Below, in pieces: positions 31,303 through 39,968 of a stretch of 40,707 nt of DNA; position 1 is the stretch's first letter; each line of letters opens with the position of its first letter. The DNA lies in NCBI GenBank assembly GCA_017380435.1, contig JAFODZ010000058.1, positions 1 through 40,707 on the forward strand, read 5' to 3'. Below the pieces are notes generated by a model. The model was given only the letters and a program-made list of their open reading frames with translations. It was not told where the DNA came from and searched no databases. Source of the stretch: Oscillospiraceae bacterium. GTDB lineage: Bacteria; Bacillota; Clostridia; Oscillospirales; Oscillospiraceae. Both the position numbers and the translations under genes were made by a program.

Positions 31303-31338
31303 AACACCCTTCGCAGCCACGCTGCGAAGGGTGTTTTC
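31303..31338 (+). terminator. Terminator of XRE gene 30589
   Basis: A 15-bp perfect stem (31303-31317 with 31321-31335) with a CAC loop and a short T-run. It can also end the convergent gene. Confidence 0.9.
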
Positions 31339-31340
31339 TG

Positions 31341-31775
31341 TTACAGATACTTTCGAATTTCTACCGCCAGCTGAGCCTCCAGATGGATCAGCCGCTTGGC
31401 GATGTCCTTGGACACCTCGTCCGCCGCCTCATACTTATTCAGGTACTTGCTCAGGGATTTAACGCCCATGTTGCAGCCATCGGTCATCAGGTCGGCAACG
31501 GTTTTATCAGAGTCCTCCATATTCAGCTTCATCTCGGTCTTCATCCAGGACATACCCTTGGCGATGGGGTTGGGCTCCTTGCCGTCGTCATGGTATTTGT
31601 CCAGCAGCTTATCGATTTCCTGCTGAAGGGTTTGGTGTTCCTTCTTGCAATTTACCAATTTCTCACGAAAGGTCTTCTCCTTTACATGGTCAACCACATC
31701 TTCGATAGAGCTTACTCCCATCTTGATGCCCGCGTCACATTCCCGCAATAATTTGATCGTATCCTGTTCCACCAT
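31341..31775 (-). CDS. Four-helix-bundle protein (DUF2383/ferritin-like), candidate forespore gene
   Basis: The 144-aa all-helical protein has four predicted amphipathic helices, no signal peptide, and regularly placed Glu, His and Asp, as in ferritin-like or DUF2383-type bundles. The match to a named family is tentative. AGGAGG sits 1 nt before an upstream ATG but 10 nt before the ATG at 31775, so the latter is the start. Upstream is a sequence closely matching a sigma-G promoter, so the protein may be made in the forespore. Confidence 0.7.
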   Translation of the reverse strand: MVEQDTIKLLRECDAGIKMGVSSIEDVVDHVKEKTFREKLVNCKKEHQTLQQEIDKLLDKYHDDGKEPNPIAKGMSWMKTEMKLNMEDSDKTVADLMTDGCNMGVKSLSKYLNKYEAADEVSKDIAKRLIHLEAQLAVEIRKYL

Positions 31776-31804
31776 ACTGTCCATACCTCCTGTTCAGATA
31801 TGGG

Positions 31805-31834
31805 TAGTATGGCCGCTTTTTCCGTTTTTACACA
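31805..31834 (-). promoter_or_regulatory. Sigma-G-like promoter of four-helix gene
   Basis: On the minus strand TGTGTA (31829-31834), 17 bp, CATACTA (31805-31811). The -10 box matches the known sigma-G consensus exactly. The predicted transcript starts about 20 nt before the start codon. Confidence 0.55.
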
Positions 31835-32620
31835 TCAACCGAAACATTCTGCCGCGGCAATGACCCGAAGCAGCTCCGGCTGCAGTACATCCCGCCCGTA
31901 GGCATCCAAAAAACGCTCACGATACGCATCTGTTCCGAAATTGAAATATAGCGTCCAGATGCCCCAGAATACATCCACGTGCCGGTCACCTATGCCGCCG
32001 TGGTCCAAATCGATGAACCCACTAAAACGCCAATCGTCCAATATAATATTAGGCAGGCAATAATCGCCATGCAGCAAAGTATCGGTTTGAAGCAGATGCT
32101 TGTGTGCCTGCAAGTGCTGCCAAGCCTCTTCTCTTCCGGAAAAATTCCATTCCGGCGTAAACAAATGCGTGTCAAACAAACCCGTCCGATTATTCTGTTC
32201 TGCCGTGGCCAGATAACCCGCCGTATGGTCCGGCACAGGACAACCGGCAGGATCGACCTCATGCAATTTGCGCAAAAGTGTTGCTGTGGTATCGCAAAGT
32301 CGCTTGGGATCTGCCAGATAGTTCGCATGGATACAATCTTCTCCCGGTACACGACGGGTCAGCAACCAATCTTGTTCCTGACTGGAATAATGCAGCACCT
32401 CGGCAGCCATCCCCTTATTGTAAAAAAATCGGGTCATTACCGCTTCCCGCTCCAGCGCCCCCTTGGGAGCCGACTTGAGGAAAAGACCGCCTTCCTTCTC
32501 CAGATATACCACCCGGGCCTCTTTTGAGCAACTGCTGTCAAAAGCCGGCGCGCCTTCCGCAATCGGGCGGATATCATCCGGCAAGCGATTCAAATCTAAC
32601 AAAACAGGGATTCGTTTCAT
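31835..32620 (-). CDS. Aminoglycoside phosphotransferase-like kinase (APH(3')-like)
   Basis: The 261-aa protein has the length and motifs of the APH family: H184-G-D-Y-C-L-P-N191 (catalytic Asp186, metal Asn191), F-I-D-L-D (metal Asp204) and an N-terminal phosphate-binding region ending in L-F-L-K. It would phosphorylate a hydroxyl of a small molecule in the cytoplasm. Chromosomal members often have unknown substrates, so resistance is not implied. The start at 32620 has GAGG at 5 nt; the frame extends 22 codons further upstream without a ribosome site. Confidence 0.87.
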   Translation of the reverse strand: MKRIPVLLDLNRLPDDIRPIAEGAPAFDSSCSKEARVVYLEKEGGLFLKSAPKGALEREAVMTRFFYNKGMAAEVLHYSSQEQDWLLTRRVPGEDCIHANYLADPKRLCDTTATLLRKLHEVDPAGCPVPDHTAGYLATAEQNNRTGLFDTHLFTPEWNFSGREEAWQHLQAHKHLLQTDTLLHGDYCLPNIILDDWRFSGFIDLDHGGIGDRHVDVFWGIWTLYFNFGTDAYRERFLDAYGRDVLQPELLRVIAAAECFG

Positions 32621-32673
32621 AGAAACCTCACATAAAAGGGCTTTTTTCTGCATCATAGCAAGGAAAAGAACTA

Positions 32674-32702
32674 TTGTCAATTCCATAAAGGTATGCTATA
32701 AT
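32674..32702 (+). promoter_or_regulatory. Sigma-A promoter of tRNA-Pro-glyS
   Basis: TTGTCA (32674-32679), 17 bp, TATAAT (32697-32702), 20 nt before the tRNA. It is near consensus. Confidence 0.85.
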
Positions 32703-32722
32703 AATAAAGTTCAATTTCACAT

Positions 32723-32798
32723 CCGGGTGTGGCGCAGTTGGTAGCGCGCGTGGTTTGGGACCACGATGCCGCAGGTTCGAATCCTGTCACTCGGACCA
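32723..32798 (+). tRNA. tRNA-Pro, anticodon TGG
   Basis: The acceptor CCGGGTG (32723-32729) pairs with CACTCGG (32788-32794), followed by A and an encoded CCA. The anticodon arm GTGG-TTTGGGA-CCAC gives anticodon TGG. The T arm is CAGG-TTCGAAT-CCTG. Only 26 nt separate it from glyS with no terminator, so both are probably on one transcript. Confidence 0.96.
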
Positions 32799-32824
32799 TA
32801 TTAAAACAATGGAGGAAACTTCCA

Positions 32825-34249
32825 ATGAAAAACAGCGAAAAGACCATGGATAAGATCGTTGCTCTTTGTAAGGGCCGCGGCTTTGTCTTCCCCGGCAGCG
32901 AGATTTATGGCGGTCTGGCCAACACTTGGGACTACGGTCCTCTGGGCGTTGAGCTGAAGAACAACGTTAAGCGCGCCTGGTGGAAGAAGTTTGTCCAGGA
33001 AAACCCCTACAACGTCGGTTTGGATGCTGCGATCCTGATGAACCCTCAGGTTTGGGTTGCTTCCGGTCACGTGGGCGGCTTCTCTGATCCTCTGATGGAC
33101 TGTAAGGAGTGCAAGGAGCGTTTCCGCGCCGATAAAATTATTGAAGAATGGTGCCTGGAAAACAGTTTTGCACTGGACAAGGCTGTTGATGCCATGTCTC
33201 AGGACGAAATGAAGGCATTCATTGACGAGCACAACATCCCCTGCCCCAGCTGCGGTAAGCACAACTTCACCGACATCCGCAAGTTTAATTTGATGTTCAA
33301 GACCTTCCAGGGCGTTACCGAAGATGCAAAGAACACCGTGTATCTGCGTCCCGAAACTGCACAGGGTATTTTTGTAAACTTCCAGAACGTGCAGCGCACC
33401 ACCCGTAAGAAGCTGCCCTTTGGTATCTGCCAGATCGGTAAGTCTTTCCGTAATGAGATCACTCCCGGCAACTTCACCTTCCGTACCCGTGAGTTTGAGC
33501 AGATGGAGCTGGAGTTCTTCTGCAAGCCCGGCACCGAGCTGGAGTGGTTTGCCTACTGGAAGAACTTCTGCCATCAGTGGCTGCTGAATCTGGGCATTCA
33601 GGAGGAGAATCTGCGCCTGCGTGATCATGATCCCGAGGAGCTGAGCCATTACTCCAACGCTACCACCGACTTTGAGTTCGCCTTCCCCTTCACCGATTGG
33701 GGCGAGCTGTGGGGCGTGGCTTCCCGTACCAACTTTGACCTGAGCGCTCACCAGAACACCTCCGGCAAGGATATGACCTACTTTGATCAGGAGACCAACA
33801 CCCGCTACATCCCCTATGTCATCGAGCCCTCTCTGGGTGCTGACCGTGTTGTGCTGGCTTTCCTGTGCAATGCTTACGACGAAGAAGTTGTCGATGCTGA
33901 AAAGAACGACACCCGCGTTGTCATGCATCTGCATCCCGCACTGGCTCCCTTTAAGTGCGCCATTCTGCCTCTGAGCAAGAAGCTGGCTGCCAAGGGTCAG
34001 GAGATCTATGCCGAGCTGGCAAAGGACTTCATGGTAGACTATGACGATGCCGGCTCTATCGGTAAGCGTTATCGCCGTCAGGATGAGATCGGTACTCCCT
34101 TCTGCATCACAGTTGACTTCGAGACCGTTGGCGATGAGAACACCCCCGCCGACAACTGCGTCACCGTCCGTGACCGTGACACTATGGAACAGGTTCGTAT
34201 GCCCATCAGCGAGCTGAAGGCTTACATCCAGTCCAAGATGGAGTTCTAA
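32825..34249 (+). CDS. glyS: Glycyl-tRNA synthetase (dimeric class II type)
   Basis: The 474-aa protein is of the single-chain alpha2 type (glyQS, as in Bacillus-independent lineages and eukaryotes). It has [12 protein letters not shown] near the N-terminus, motif 2 around [17 protein letters not shown], motif 3 near P-S-L-G-A-D-R, and a C-terminal anticodon-binding domain (A-P-F-K...[12 protein letters not shown]). GGAGG precedes the ATG at 32825; the frame opens further upstream, but through the tRNA-Pro gene. No T-box leader is present. Codon use is strongly biased, as in purC. Confidence 0.96.
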   Translation: MKNSEKTMDKIVALCKGRGFVFPGSEIYGGLANTWDYGPLGVELKNNVKRAWWKKFVQENPYNVGLDAAILMNPQVWVASGHVGGFSDPLMDCKECKERFRADKIIEEWCLENSFALDKAVDAMSQDEMKAFIDEHNIPCPSCGKHNFTDIRKFNLMFKTFQGVTEDAKNTVYLRPETAQGIFVNFQNVQRTTRKKLPFGICQIGKSFRNEITPGNFTFRTREFEQMELEFFCKPGTELEWFAYWKNFCHQWLLNLGIQEENLRLRDHDPEELSHYSNATTDFEFAFPFTDWGELWGVASRTNFDLSAHQNTSGKDMTYFDQETNTRYIPYVIEPSLGADRVVLAFLCNAYDEEVVDAEKNDTRVVMHLHPALAPFKCAILPLSKKLAAKGQEIYAELAKDFMVDYDDAGSIGKRYRRQDEIGTPFCITVDFETVGDENTPADNCVTVRDRDTMEQVRMPISELKAYIQSKMEF

Positions 34250-34262
34250 TTAAAACACATAC

Positions 34263-34296
34263 AAAAACCCCGCTGCTGTTGCAGCGGGGTTTTTTA
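34263..34296. terminator. Bidirectional terminator, glyS / PBP
   Basis: A 14-bp perfect stem (34263-34276 with 34281-34294), TGTT loop, T-runs on both strands. Confidence 0.94.
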
Positions 34297-34306
34297 TCGT
34301 TTTGAT

Positions 34307-36856
34307 TTAGCCGAACAAATTGTCCAGCAGGTCATTGACCCATCCGTTTCCGTTACCGGACTCGGTGCCGGATTCATTTCCGCCATTACCTTCGTTCCCG
34401 GTTTCACCGTCCGGCTGGGTTCCCCCATCAGGATCGGGTTCCGGCTTAGGCTTATTGGCATTGTTCAGATGGTTATGAACCGTGCAGGAGCCAAAGGTTG
34501 CATTTTCTGCAGCAAACATACCCGGAGTCGTCACCATATAGGGCAGGCAATACTGCTGATCTCCAATGGCGATCTTGTCATAGGGGTATTCCCGGCGCAG
34601 ATTCAACAGGCCAACCACCTTAACGTGATCAGGATCACAGTAGCCAGTAGAAAGCTTACCGCTTTCGCCGCAAACTTCTGCACCCATATGGCAGTCACAA
34701 ACCTGTGTGGGCACATCTTCAGGGGCTACCTCTGCAGTCAACAGGCGAGATCCGCGGACATCCTTTTCACACCACTCATTGGCCAGCAGACCACTGTCCA
34801 TACAGTAGGTCACGGTGGTCATTTCGGTTTTCAGCTCAAAGGTGGCCTCCGGCAGATTCTTATGCACTTTGGACATGACCTTCTCCCACAGTACCGTGGA
34901 GGGATTTACGGAGAACTTACCCAAGTTCTGCGGCATATCGTAACCAAACCAAACGGCAGCGGTATAATAAGGCGTGATGCCGGTAAACCAACGGTCATTA
35001 TCAGAGCTGGTAGTACCGGTCTTGCCGCCTACCTCAATTCCCTTCAGGGCAGCTTTCTGTGCTGTACCGTTTTTGACAACGCCGGTGAGCAGCTGGATCA
35101 TATAATCTCGGGTCTTCTGCTCCATAGCAATGGTGGTGACCGCCTTGTTTTCATAGATCAGCTGATCGTTGGTATCATACACAGCGGTGTACAGTACCGG
35201 CGTGGTGTACTGTCCGTCATTGACAAATGCACCGTATGCAGCCGTCAATTCCAGCACAGTAATACCGTCTGTCAAGGAACCCATGGCCAAAGGACTGGTG
35301 TCACGGTCGCTCTTTGTATCTACACGGCCGTCAGACAGTTCGATTTCCTTTTTCAACACCAGATTGGTCATACCCAGATTGTTATAAGCGAAGTTAAAGG
35401 AACGATCCAAGCCCAGCTTTTGCACCAGATCCACGGCCACCGTATTGAAGGATTTTGCAATACCGGTATAAATGGTAGTGCGTCCGCTGTATTTACGATT
35501 TTCATTCCAGGGCCAGCCGCTGGCACGCACATCAAAATCCTTGGGGGCGTCATCTACGACAGAAATGGGCGTGATCAGACCATACTCCAGCGCCGGTGCA
35601 TAAACGGAAACCGGCTTAATGCAAGAACCGGGGCTGCGCTTGGACTGCGTAGCGCGGTTCAATACGCGGTTGCCGTCCTTTTCACCGCGGCCTCCATACA
35701 GAGCAACTACATGACCGGTATAGGGATCCATAACGGTAATGGCCGCTTCGGGATAAGTGCCGTCACTGCCCAGCACGCCGGGGAAGTTCTTTTCATCGGT
35801 AAACACTTCATCTACGCAGGCCTGCACATCAGGATCCAGCGTGGTAATGATCTTAAGGCCGCCGCAGTACAGCAGCGTCTTTGCATTACCATAGCTATAG
35901 CCCAGTTTTTCCTGCATATCCGCAATGACAGATTCGATCACGGCATCCACAAAGTAGCTTTGATACTGGCCGCTTTCATCCTCATGGGGCACGTACTTCA
36001 CATCTTCCGCCATAGCTGCATCATACTCTTCCCGCGTGATGTTGCCGTACTCCAGCATGGTCAGCAGAACGGTTTCTTTGCGCTCTTTATTCTTTTCGGG
36101 GAAGCGCTTCAGATCGTAGCCATAGGGGTTTTTGACGATACCGGCCAAAGCTGCACATTCGCCAATGGTCAGTTCGCTCATGCTCTTATTGAAGTAAGTC
36201 TCTGCGGCGACCTTGACGCCGTAAGCACCCTGACCGAAGTAAATGGTGTTCAAGTACATCTCCAGGATATCTTCTTTTTCGTACTTTTTCTCCAGTTCCA
36301 AAGCGCGCAGGATCTCCTGGATCTTACGCTTAACAGAAGTCTCGGACTCACCGGTCAGATTCTTAATCAACTGCTGCGTGATGGTAGAACCGCCGCCAAA
36401 GCCGCTGCGGAAGGGCACAATATAGTTCAGAGTAGCACCAATGGTACGTTTCCAGTTGACGCCGTCATGGGCATAAAAGGAATTATCCTCTACCGAAATA
36501 AATGCCAGTTGCAGCATCTTGGGGATTTCATCCAGATCAGCCCATTCACGGTCTTCCGTACCGTGCAGTGCCTCGAACTCCTTATACTCACCGGTCTTTT
36601 TATCCACATAGTACAAGTGGCTCGTTTCATTCAGACGATAGCTGTCCAGATAAATATCCACATCATGGCTGACGTAGTTTTTGATATAAAACGCAAAAGC
36701 CGTCACGCAGATGCTTCCGGTGGTAAGACCCACCAAAAGCAATGACATCAGCGTCATCAGGATCTTGCGGCCTGCGCCCTTTTTCTTGGTTTTAGGCTTT
36801 TTTTCGCCCTGTTGCTTTTTCAAGAAGGAAAGCAATTTCTCCTTGTCCAGTTTCAA
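34307..36856 (-). CDS. Class A penicillin-binding protein (PBP1A-type)
   Basis: This 849-aa bifunctional peptidoglycan synthase has a basic cytoplasmic tail, one membrane helix (about 31-57) and a GT51 glycosyltransferase domain with E123-D-N-S-F and G-G-S-T-I-T-Q-Q-L (155-163). The transpeptidase domain has S411-x-x-K414, S469-F-N and K612-T-G. A Cys-rich region (about 685-760) and a low-complexity Gly/Asn/Glu tail follow. A TTG at 36856 is the start, with GAGGAG 8 nt before it; there is no in-frame ATG near. It is monocistronic, with an extended -10 (TGTTATAAT at 36935-36940, minus). Confidence 0.95.
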   Translation of the reverse strand: MKLDKEKLLSFLKKQQGEKKPKTKKKGAGRKILMTLMSLLLVGLTTGSICVTAFAFYIKNYVSHDVDIYLDSYRLNETSHLYYVDKKTGEYKEFEALHGTEDREWADLDEIPKMLQLAFISVEDNSFYAHDGVNWKRTIGATLNYIVPFRSGFGGGSTITQQLIKNLTGESETSVKRKIQEILRALELEKKYEKEDILEMYLNTIYFGQGAYGVKVAAETYFNKSMSELTIGECAALAGIVKNPYGYDLKRFPEKNKERKETVLLTMLEYGNITREEYDAAMAEDVKYVPHEDESGQYQSYFVDAVIESVIADMQEKLGYSYGNAKTLLYCGGLKIITTLDPDVQACVDEVFTDEKNFPGVLGSDGTYPEAAITVMDPYTGHVVALYGGRGEKDGNRVLNRATQSKRSPGSCIKPVSVYAPALEYGLITPISVVDDAPKDFDVRASGWPWNENRKYSGRTTIYTGIAKSFNTVAVDLVQKLGLDRSFNFAYNNLGMTNLVLKKEIELSDGRVDTKSDRDTSPLAMGSLTDGITVLELTAAYGAFVNDGQYTTPVLYTAVYDTNDQLIYENKAVTTIAMEQKTRDYMIQLLTGVVKNGTAQKAALKGIEVGGKTGTTSSDNDRWFTGITPYYTAAVWFGYDMPQNLGKFSVNPSTVLWEKVMSKVHKNLPEATFELKTEMTTVTYCMDSGLLANEWCEKDVRGSRLLTAEVAPEDVPTQVCDCHMGAEVCGESGKLSTGYCDPDHVKVVGLLNLRREYPYDKIAIGDQQYCLPYMVTTPGMFAAENATFGSCTVHNHLNNANKPKPEPDPDGGTQPDGETGNEGNGGNESGTESGNGNGWVNDLLDNLFG

Positions 36857-36934
36857 TGTATTCGCTCCTCTCTTTAGGCGATGAGGTAGTTCATCTTGCT
36901 TCGTTGCATATTACACCAGTTTAATCTTCTCCTT

Positions 36935-36963
36935 ATTATAACACATCTTTGAAAAAATTCCAC
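36935..36963 (-). promoter_or_regulatory. Promoter of PBP gene
   Basis: GTGGAA (36958-36963, weak -35), 17 bp, extended -10 TGTTATAAT (TATAAT at 36935-36940) on the minus strand. Confidence 0.6.
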
Positions 36964-36991
36964 TATGAAATATGCCGCAAATGTAAACTTT

Positions 36992-37020
36992 GTATGCCAC
37001 AGGCAAAACCGGACACACTA
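36992..37020 (+). promoter_or_regulatory. Sigma-G-like promoter of BofC-like gene
   Basis: GTATG (36992-36996), 17 bp, CACACTA (37014-37020). This is one mismatch from the CATACTA consensus and has the same spacing as the sigma-G-like site at 31805. Confidence 0.5.
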
Positions 37021-37047
37021 ATTAAAAACAAGTGAAAGGAGCCGCTT

Positions 37048-37371
37048 ATGTCTTCTATGTCGGTCCGCCGTGTTATTCTGATTGCCTGTCTGATCCTTGC
37101 CGGATTCTCTCTGATCCTTGCCCTTTTATATTCGCCGCCTGCGCGGCCTTCTGTTCCCGCCGCACATCAGCAGGATGGCACAACCCTTTATATCGTCAAA
37201 TCTTATCAGGATCATGTAGCGGTCTTCTCCAAAACATCGGAAGATCCCCTGCAAGTCACCGGCATTCGAGTCTCTATGCTGCCTTTGCAAGATCAGTTAG
37301 AGTTGGCAGAAGGAATCGCCGTGCAATCGGAAGCCGCTCTGTCGGCGCTGTTGGAAGATTACGGAAACTGA
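37048..37371 (+). CDS. BofC-like sporulation protein
   Basis: The 107-aa protein has one N-terminal membrane helix or signal (about residues 8-28) and a domain matching the BofC C-terminal fold: Y-I-V-K-S-Y-Q-D-H-V-A-V-F, then a beta segment to L-P-L-Q-D-Q-L-E-L-A-E-G-I-A-V and L-S-A-L-L-E-D-Y. In Bacillus, BofC is a forespore product that modulates SpoIVB; spoIVB lies in this same window about 22 kb away. AAAGGAGC precedes the ATG and a sigma-G-like promoter precedes that. BofC-domain proteins also occur with other roles, so the gene name is not assigned. Confidence 0.75.
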   Translation: MSSMSVRRVILIACLILAGFSLILALLYSPPARPSVPAAHQQDGTTLYIVKSYQDHVAVFSKTSEDPLQVTGIRVSMLPLQDQLELAEGIAVQSEAALSALLEDYGN

Positions 37372-37383
37372 GTTAAGTTTCTC

Positions 37384-37412
37384 TTGCGAAAGTGCAAAAA
37401 GCGTCGTATACT
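37384..37412 (+). promoter_or_regulatory. Sigma-A promoter of beta-lactamase-fold gene
   Basis: TTGCGA (37384-37389), 17 bp, TATACT (37407-37412). Confidence 0.7.
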
Positions 37413-37444
37413 GATGGCAACATCTTTTCTATAGGAGATCTGCC

Positions 37445-38461
37445 ATGAAAATCAAATCCGCCTATCTTGAAAATCCGCAGGCTATTACTGCTTTCATCGA
37501 AGCACAAATGGCACAGCATCATATTCCCGGTGCCACCGCAGCGCTTCTGCACAATGGCGAAATTATCTACACCAACGCCTTTGGCACCCGTACACCTGCC
37601 GGCGCGCCTATGACCGATCATACACTCTTTGAGGCTGCTTCTCTGACCAAGACGCTTTTCGGCACTTTGGCCATGCGGTTGGTGCAGGAAGGAAAACTTG
37701 ATTTAGACGAACCGATTATGGACAAGCTGCAGGACACCCCCTGGTCCAACGATCCCAGATTTGTCGGAATTACGCCTCGTCACTGTCTTTCCCACGGATG
37801 CGGCTTGCCCAACTGGCAGAAAAAGCCCATGGATATGCTCTTTGATCCCGGTACCCGATACAGTTATTCCGGCGAGGGATACTTTCTGCTGCAGCGCTTG
37901 ATCGAGCAGATCTGCGGCAAGGATCTGAATACGCTGTTGAAAGAGTATTTCCTGGAGCCGCTGGGTATGGATATTTCCACCGCTACCTGGACCCCTGAGG
38001 TTTACGCGGCCTTTTCTGCCGGCTTTGGCAAAGATGGCAAGGTTGTGAAGATCCGCTCCGCACGCCGAGTTATCGGCAACGCACCCGAGCCCAACGCCGC
38101 TTGGTCGCTGTACTCCAATGCATTCCAAATGGTAAAGTTTCAGCAGTATATGATCAAACATCACGGCGGTCTGAATGACACATTCTATCGGGAAATGGTG
38201 CAGGAGAACAACCGCCCCACCGACCATATTGCATGGGGTCTGGGCTGGGGTCTTTGTGACGAAGAACCCAACCTCCGCTGGCATTGGGGCGATAACGACG
38301 GATTCAAATCGTTGTCCGCTTGGGATGACACCACCGGCGATGCCATCTGTATTTTCTCCAACAATGACAACGGTATGGAGTTTTGGCAGGATATTGCCAA
38401 AGAACTCACCGGCGGAGAGGTTTGGGACCATATCGTAGATTTTATCCGCATCGCCGAATAA
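37445..38461 (+). CDS. Serine hydrolase of beta-lactamase/PBP fold (class C-like)
   Basis: The 338-aa protein has the class C-type motifs S66-L-T-K69, Y141-S-G and a late H-W-G-D-N (in place of K-T-G). There is no signal peptide, so it is predicted to be cytoplasmic. That argues against a resistance beta-lactamase and for an esterase, amidase or D-peptidase role. AGGAGA precedes the ATG. Such proteins are widespread and mostly uncharacterised. Confidence 0.88.
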   Translation: MKIKSAYLENPQAITAFIEAQMAQHHIPGATAALLHNGEIIYTNAFGTRTPAGAPMTDHTLFEAASLTKTLFGTLAMRLVQEGKLDLDEPIMDKLQDTPWSNDPRFVGITPRHCLSHGCGLPNWQKKPMDMLFDPGTRYSYSGEGYFLLQRLIEQICGKDLNTLLKEYFLEPLGMDISTATWTPEVYAAFSAGFGKDGKVVKIRSARRVIGNAPEPNAAWSLYSNAFQMVKFQQYMIKHHGGLNDTFYREMVQENNRPTDHIAWGLGWGLCDEEPNLRWHWGDNDGFKSLSAWDDTTGDAICIFSNNDNGMEFWQDIAKELTGGEVWDHIVDFIRIAE

Positions 38462-38512
38462 TGCACATAACCTTCACCTTTGCAGCATAGGTTCTACTGC
38501 GGAGGTGAATCT

Positions 38513-38977
38513 ATGAACATTTATACGATACGATTATCCAAAAAACTGTTGTTTCTTGTTGGTGGGATCGCTGCTGCGCTCATCATTGGTTTGATCCTGC
38601 TGCTATCCGGAAAAGACCCTGCACCAACAGGAGCGGCCATCGATGGAATTCGGGACAAATGGGATCAGGTAGAATATCTGGAGCAGTTGGGCTATGAAGT
38701 AGACCAAGGCAGCCGAACCAGCAAAAAGGTTACCATTCCCCAGCAATTTGATGACGTTTACCTGACCTATAATCAGCTGCAACAGGAATGTGGCTTTGAT
38801 TTGCTGCATTATACCGGGAAAAAGGTAGACCTGGTGACCTATTCCATCACCAATTATCCCACCGGAGAAGAAGTGTTGGCCGACCTTCTTCTTTACGGTG
38901 ACAAATTGATCGGCGGTGCTATTTACACCACTGCCATCGACGGATTTATGCATGGTCTGCGGTCCGCTGACAAATAG
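38513..38977 (+). CDS. DUF4830 membrane-anchored protein
   Basis: The 154-aa protein has a membrane anchor (about residues 12-33) and an extracytoplasmic domain with the DUF4830 pattern: Y-L-E-Q-L-G-Y-E-V, T-I-P-Q-Q-F-D-D-V-Y-L-T-Y-N-Q-L-Q, F-D-L-L-H-Y-T-G-K and a C-terminal L-I-G-G-A-I-Y-T...G-F-M-H-G-L. The function is unknown. The ATG at 38513 follows GGAGGTG; an in-frame ATG at 38480 has none. It ends 4 nt before the next promoter. Confidence 0.83.
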   Translation: MNIYTIRLSKKLLFLVGGIAAALIIGLILLLSGKDPAPTGAAIDGIRDKWDQVEYLEQLGYEVDQGSRTSKKVTIPQQFDDVYLTYNQLQQECGFDLLHYTGKKVDLVTYSITNYPTGEEVLADLLLYGDKLIGGAIYTTAIDGFMHGLRSADK

Positions 38978-38980
38978 ACC

Positions 38981-39009
38981 TTGCAACCGGTTACAAACCG
39001 TAGTATACT
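38981..39009 (+). promoter_or_regulatory. Sigma-A promoter of nucleotidyltransferase gene, overlapping terminator
   Basis: TTGCAA (38981-38986), 17 bp, TATACT (39004-39009). The -10 box shares bases with the 5' arm of the terminator that follows. Confidence 0.75.
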
Positions 39010-39043
39010 AAGGGCGATGCACCTGCATCGCTCTTAGTTTTTT
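39008..39043 (+). terminator. Terminator between promoter and start codon of 39059
   Basis: A 13-bp stem with one G-T pair (39008-39020 with 39025-39037), ACCT loop, T6. It ends only 15 nt before the next start codon. RNA starting near 39016 would lack most of the 5' arm, so it should stop read-through from upstream but not the local transcript. Confidence 0.8.
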
Positions 39044-39058
39044 ACAGGAGGTATGGTT

Positions 39059-39958
39059 ATGAACAAACCGACTCTTTTGGTCATGGCTGCCGGTATGGGC
39101 AGCCGTTACGGCGGCTTAAAGCAAATCGATCCCCTGGGTCCGCAAGGCGAGATTATCATTGATTACTCCATTTATGATGCCATTCTGGCCGGTTTTGGCA
39201 AGGTGGTTTTTGTCATCAAGCGTGAACTGCTAGACACCTTTAAAGAGGTTATTGGTGACCGCATCGCCGAGAAGATCCCCGTGGAGTATGCCTTTCAGGA
39301 GCTGACCGATCTCCCTGCCGGTTTTTCCGTGCCGGAGGGCCGCGAAAAACCTTGGGGCACCGGACATGCCATTTATGCCGCGCGCAAGCATATCGACGGC
39401 GCATTTGGTATCATCGGTTCGGACGATTTCTTCGGACGAGATACTTTTATGCAGCTTGGCGCCTTTTGCGCTGAGCACTGTAAAGCCGACAAGCTTGCAA
39501 TGGTTGGTTTTCGTCTGCAAAACACGCTGACCGAAAACGGAACGGTTTCCCGCGGTGTTTGTCAGGTAGAAAACGGCTTTATGACCTCCGTCACTGAGCG
39601 CACCAAGATCTTCCGCGCGACTGACGGAAACACCTATTATACCGAAGCCGACGGCGATCATCCTGTGGATGAAAACGCGCCCGTTTCCATGAATGTTTGG
39701 GCCTTCCACAGCGATTTGTTCCCCCTGATGGAGGCTGACCTGACAGCATTCTTGCAGGAAAATCAGGGCGATCCTTTAAAGCGCGAATATTTCCTCCCCG
39801 CTTTCGTGGACAGGCTGGTACAGCACGGCAAGGTGACTGTACAGATGCTGGACACCTCTTCCCGTTGGTATGGCGTTACCCATCGGGCTGACCGCGATAG
39901 CATGATGACCTACCTGGCTTCTCTGCATCAAGATGGCGTCTACCCCCCGCTTCGATAA
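39059..39958 (+). CDS. Sugar-phosphate nucleotidyltransferase-like protein
   Basis: The 299-aa protein has the N-terminal nucleotide-binding signature A-A-G-M-G-S-R-Y-G-G-L-K-Q (10-22) and a G-T-G-H-A-I-Y-A segment, with an I-G-S-D-D-F-F-G metal-binding loop. It belongs to the NTP-transferase superfamily, near GlmU/GalU-type N-terminal domains; the sugar substrate is not clear and there is no left-handed-helix acetyltransferase part. AGGAGG leaves 7 nt to the ATG at 39059 but only 1 nt to the ATG at 39053. Confidence 0.87.
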   Translation: MNKPTLLVMAAGMGSRYGGLKQIDPLGPQGEIIIDYSIYDAILAGFGKVVFVIKRELLDTFKEVIGDRIAEKIPVEYAFQELTDLPAGFSVPEGREKPWGTGHAIYAARKHIDGAFGIIGSDDFFGRDTFMQLGAFCAEHCKADKLAMVGFRLQNTLTENGTVSRGVCQVENGFMTSVTERTKIFRATDGNTYYTEADGDHPVDENAPVSMNVWAFHSDLFPLMEADLTAFLQENQGDPLKREYFLPAFVDRLVQHGKVTVQMLDTSSRWYGVTHRADRDSMMTYLASLHQDGVYPPLR

Positions 39959-39968
39959 GTTCACACAA

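Noticed and set aside
32799..32824. T-box or other leader before glyS
   Set aside because: Only 26 nt lie between tRNA-Pro and the glyS start, with no room for a T-box. The promoter is upstream of the tRNA.
32729..32824. Upstream start for glyS inside the tRNA
   Set aside because: The frame is open by chance through tRNA-Pro. The ribosome site and homology start at 32825.
37445..38461. Secreted beta-lactamase conferring resistance
   Set aside because: No signal peptide, and H-W-G in place of K-T-G. A cytoplasmic serine hydrolase is more likely.
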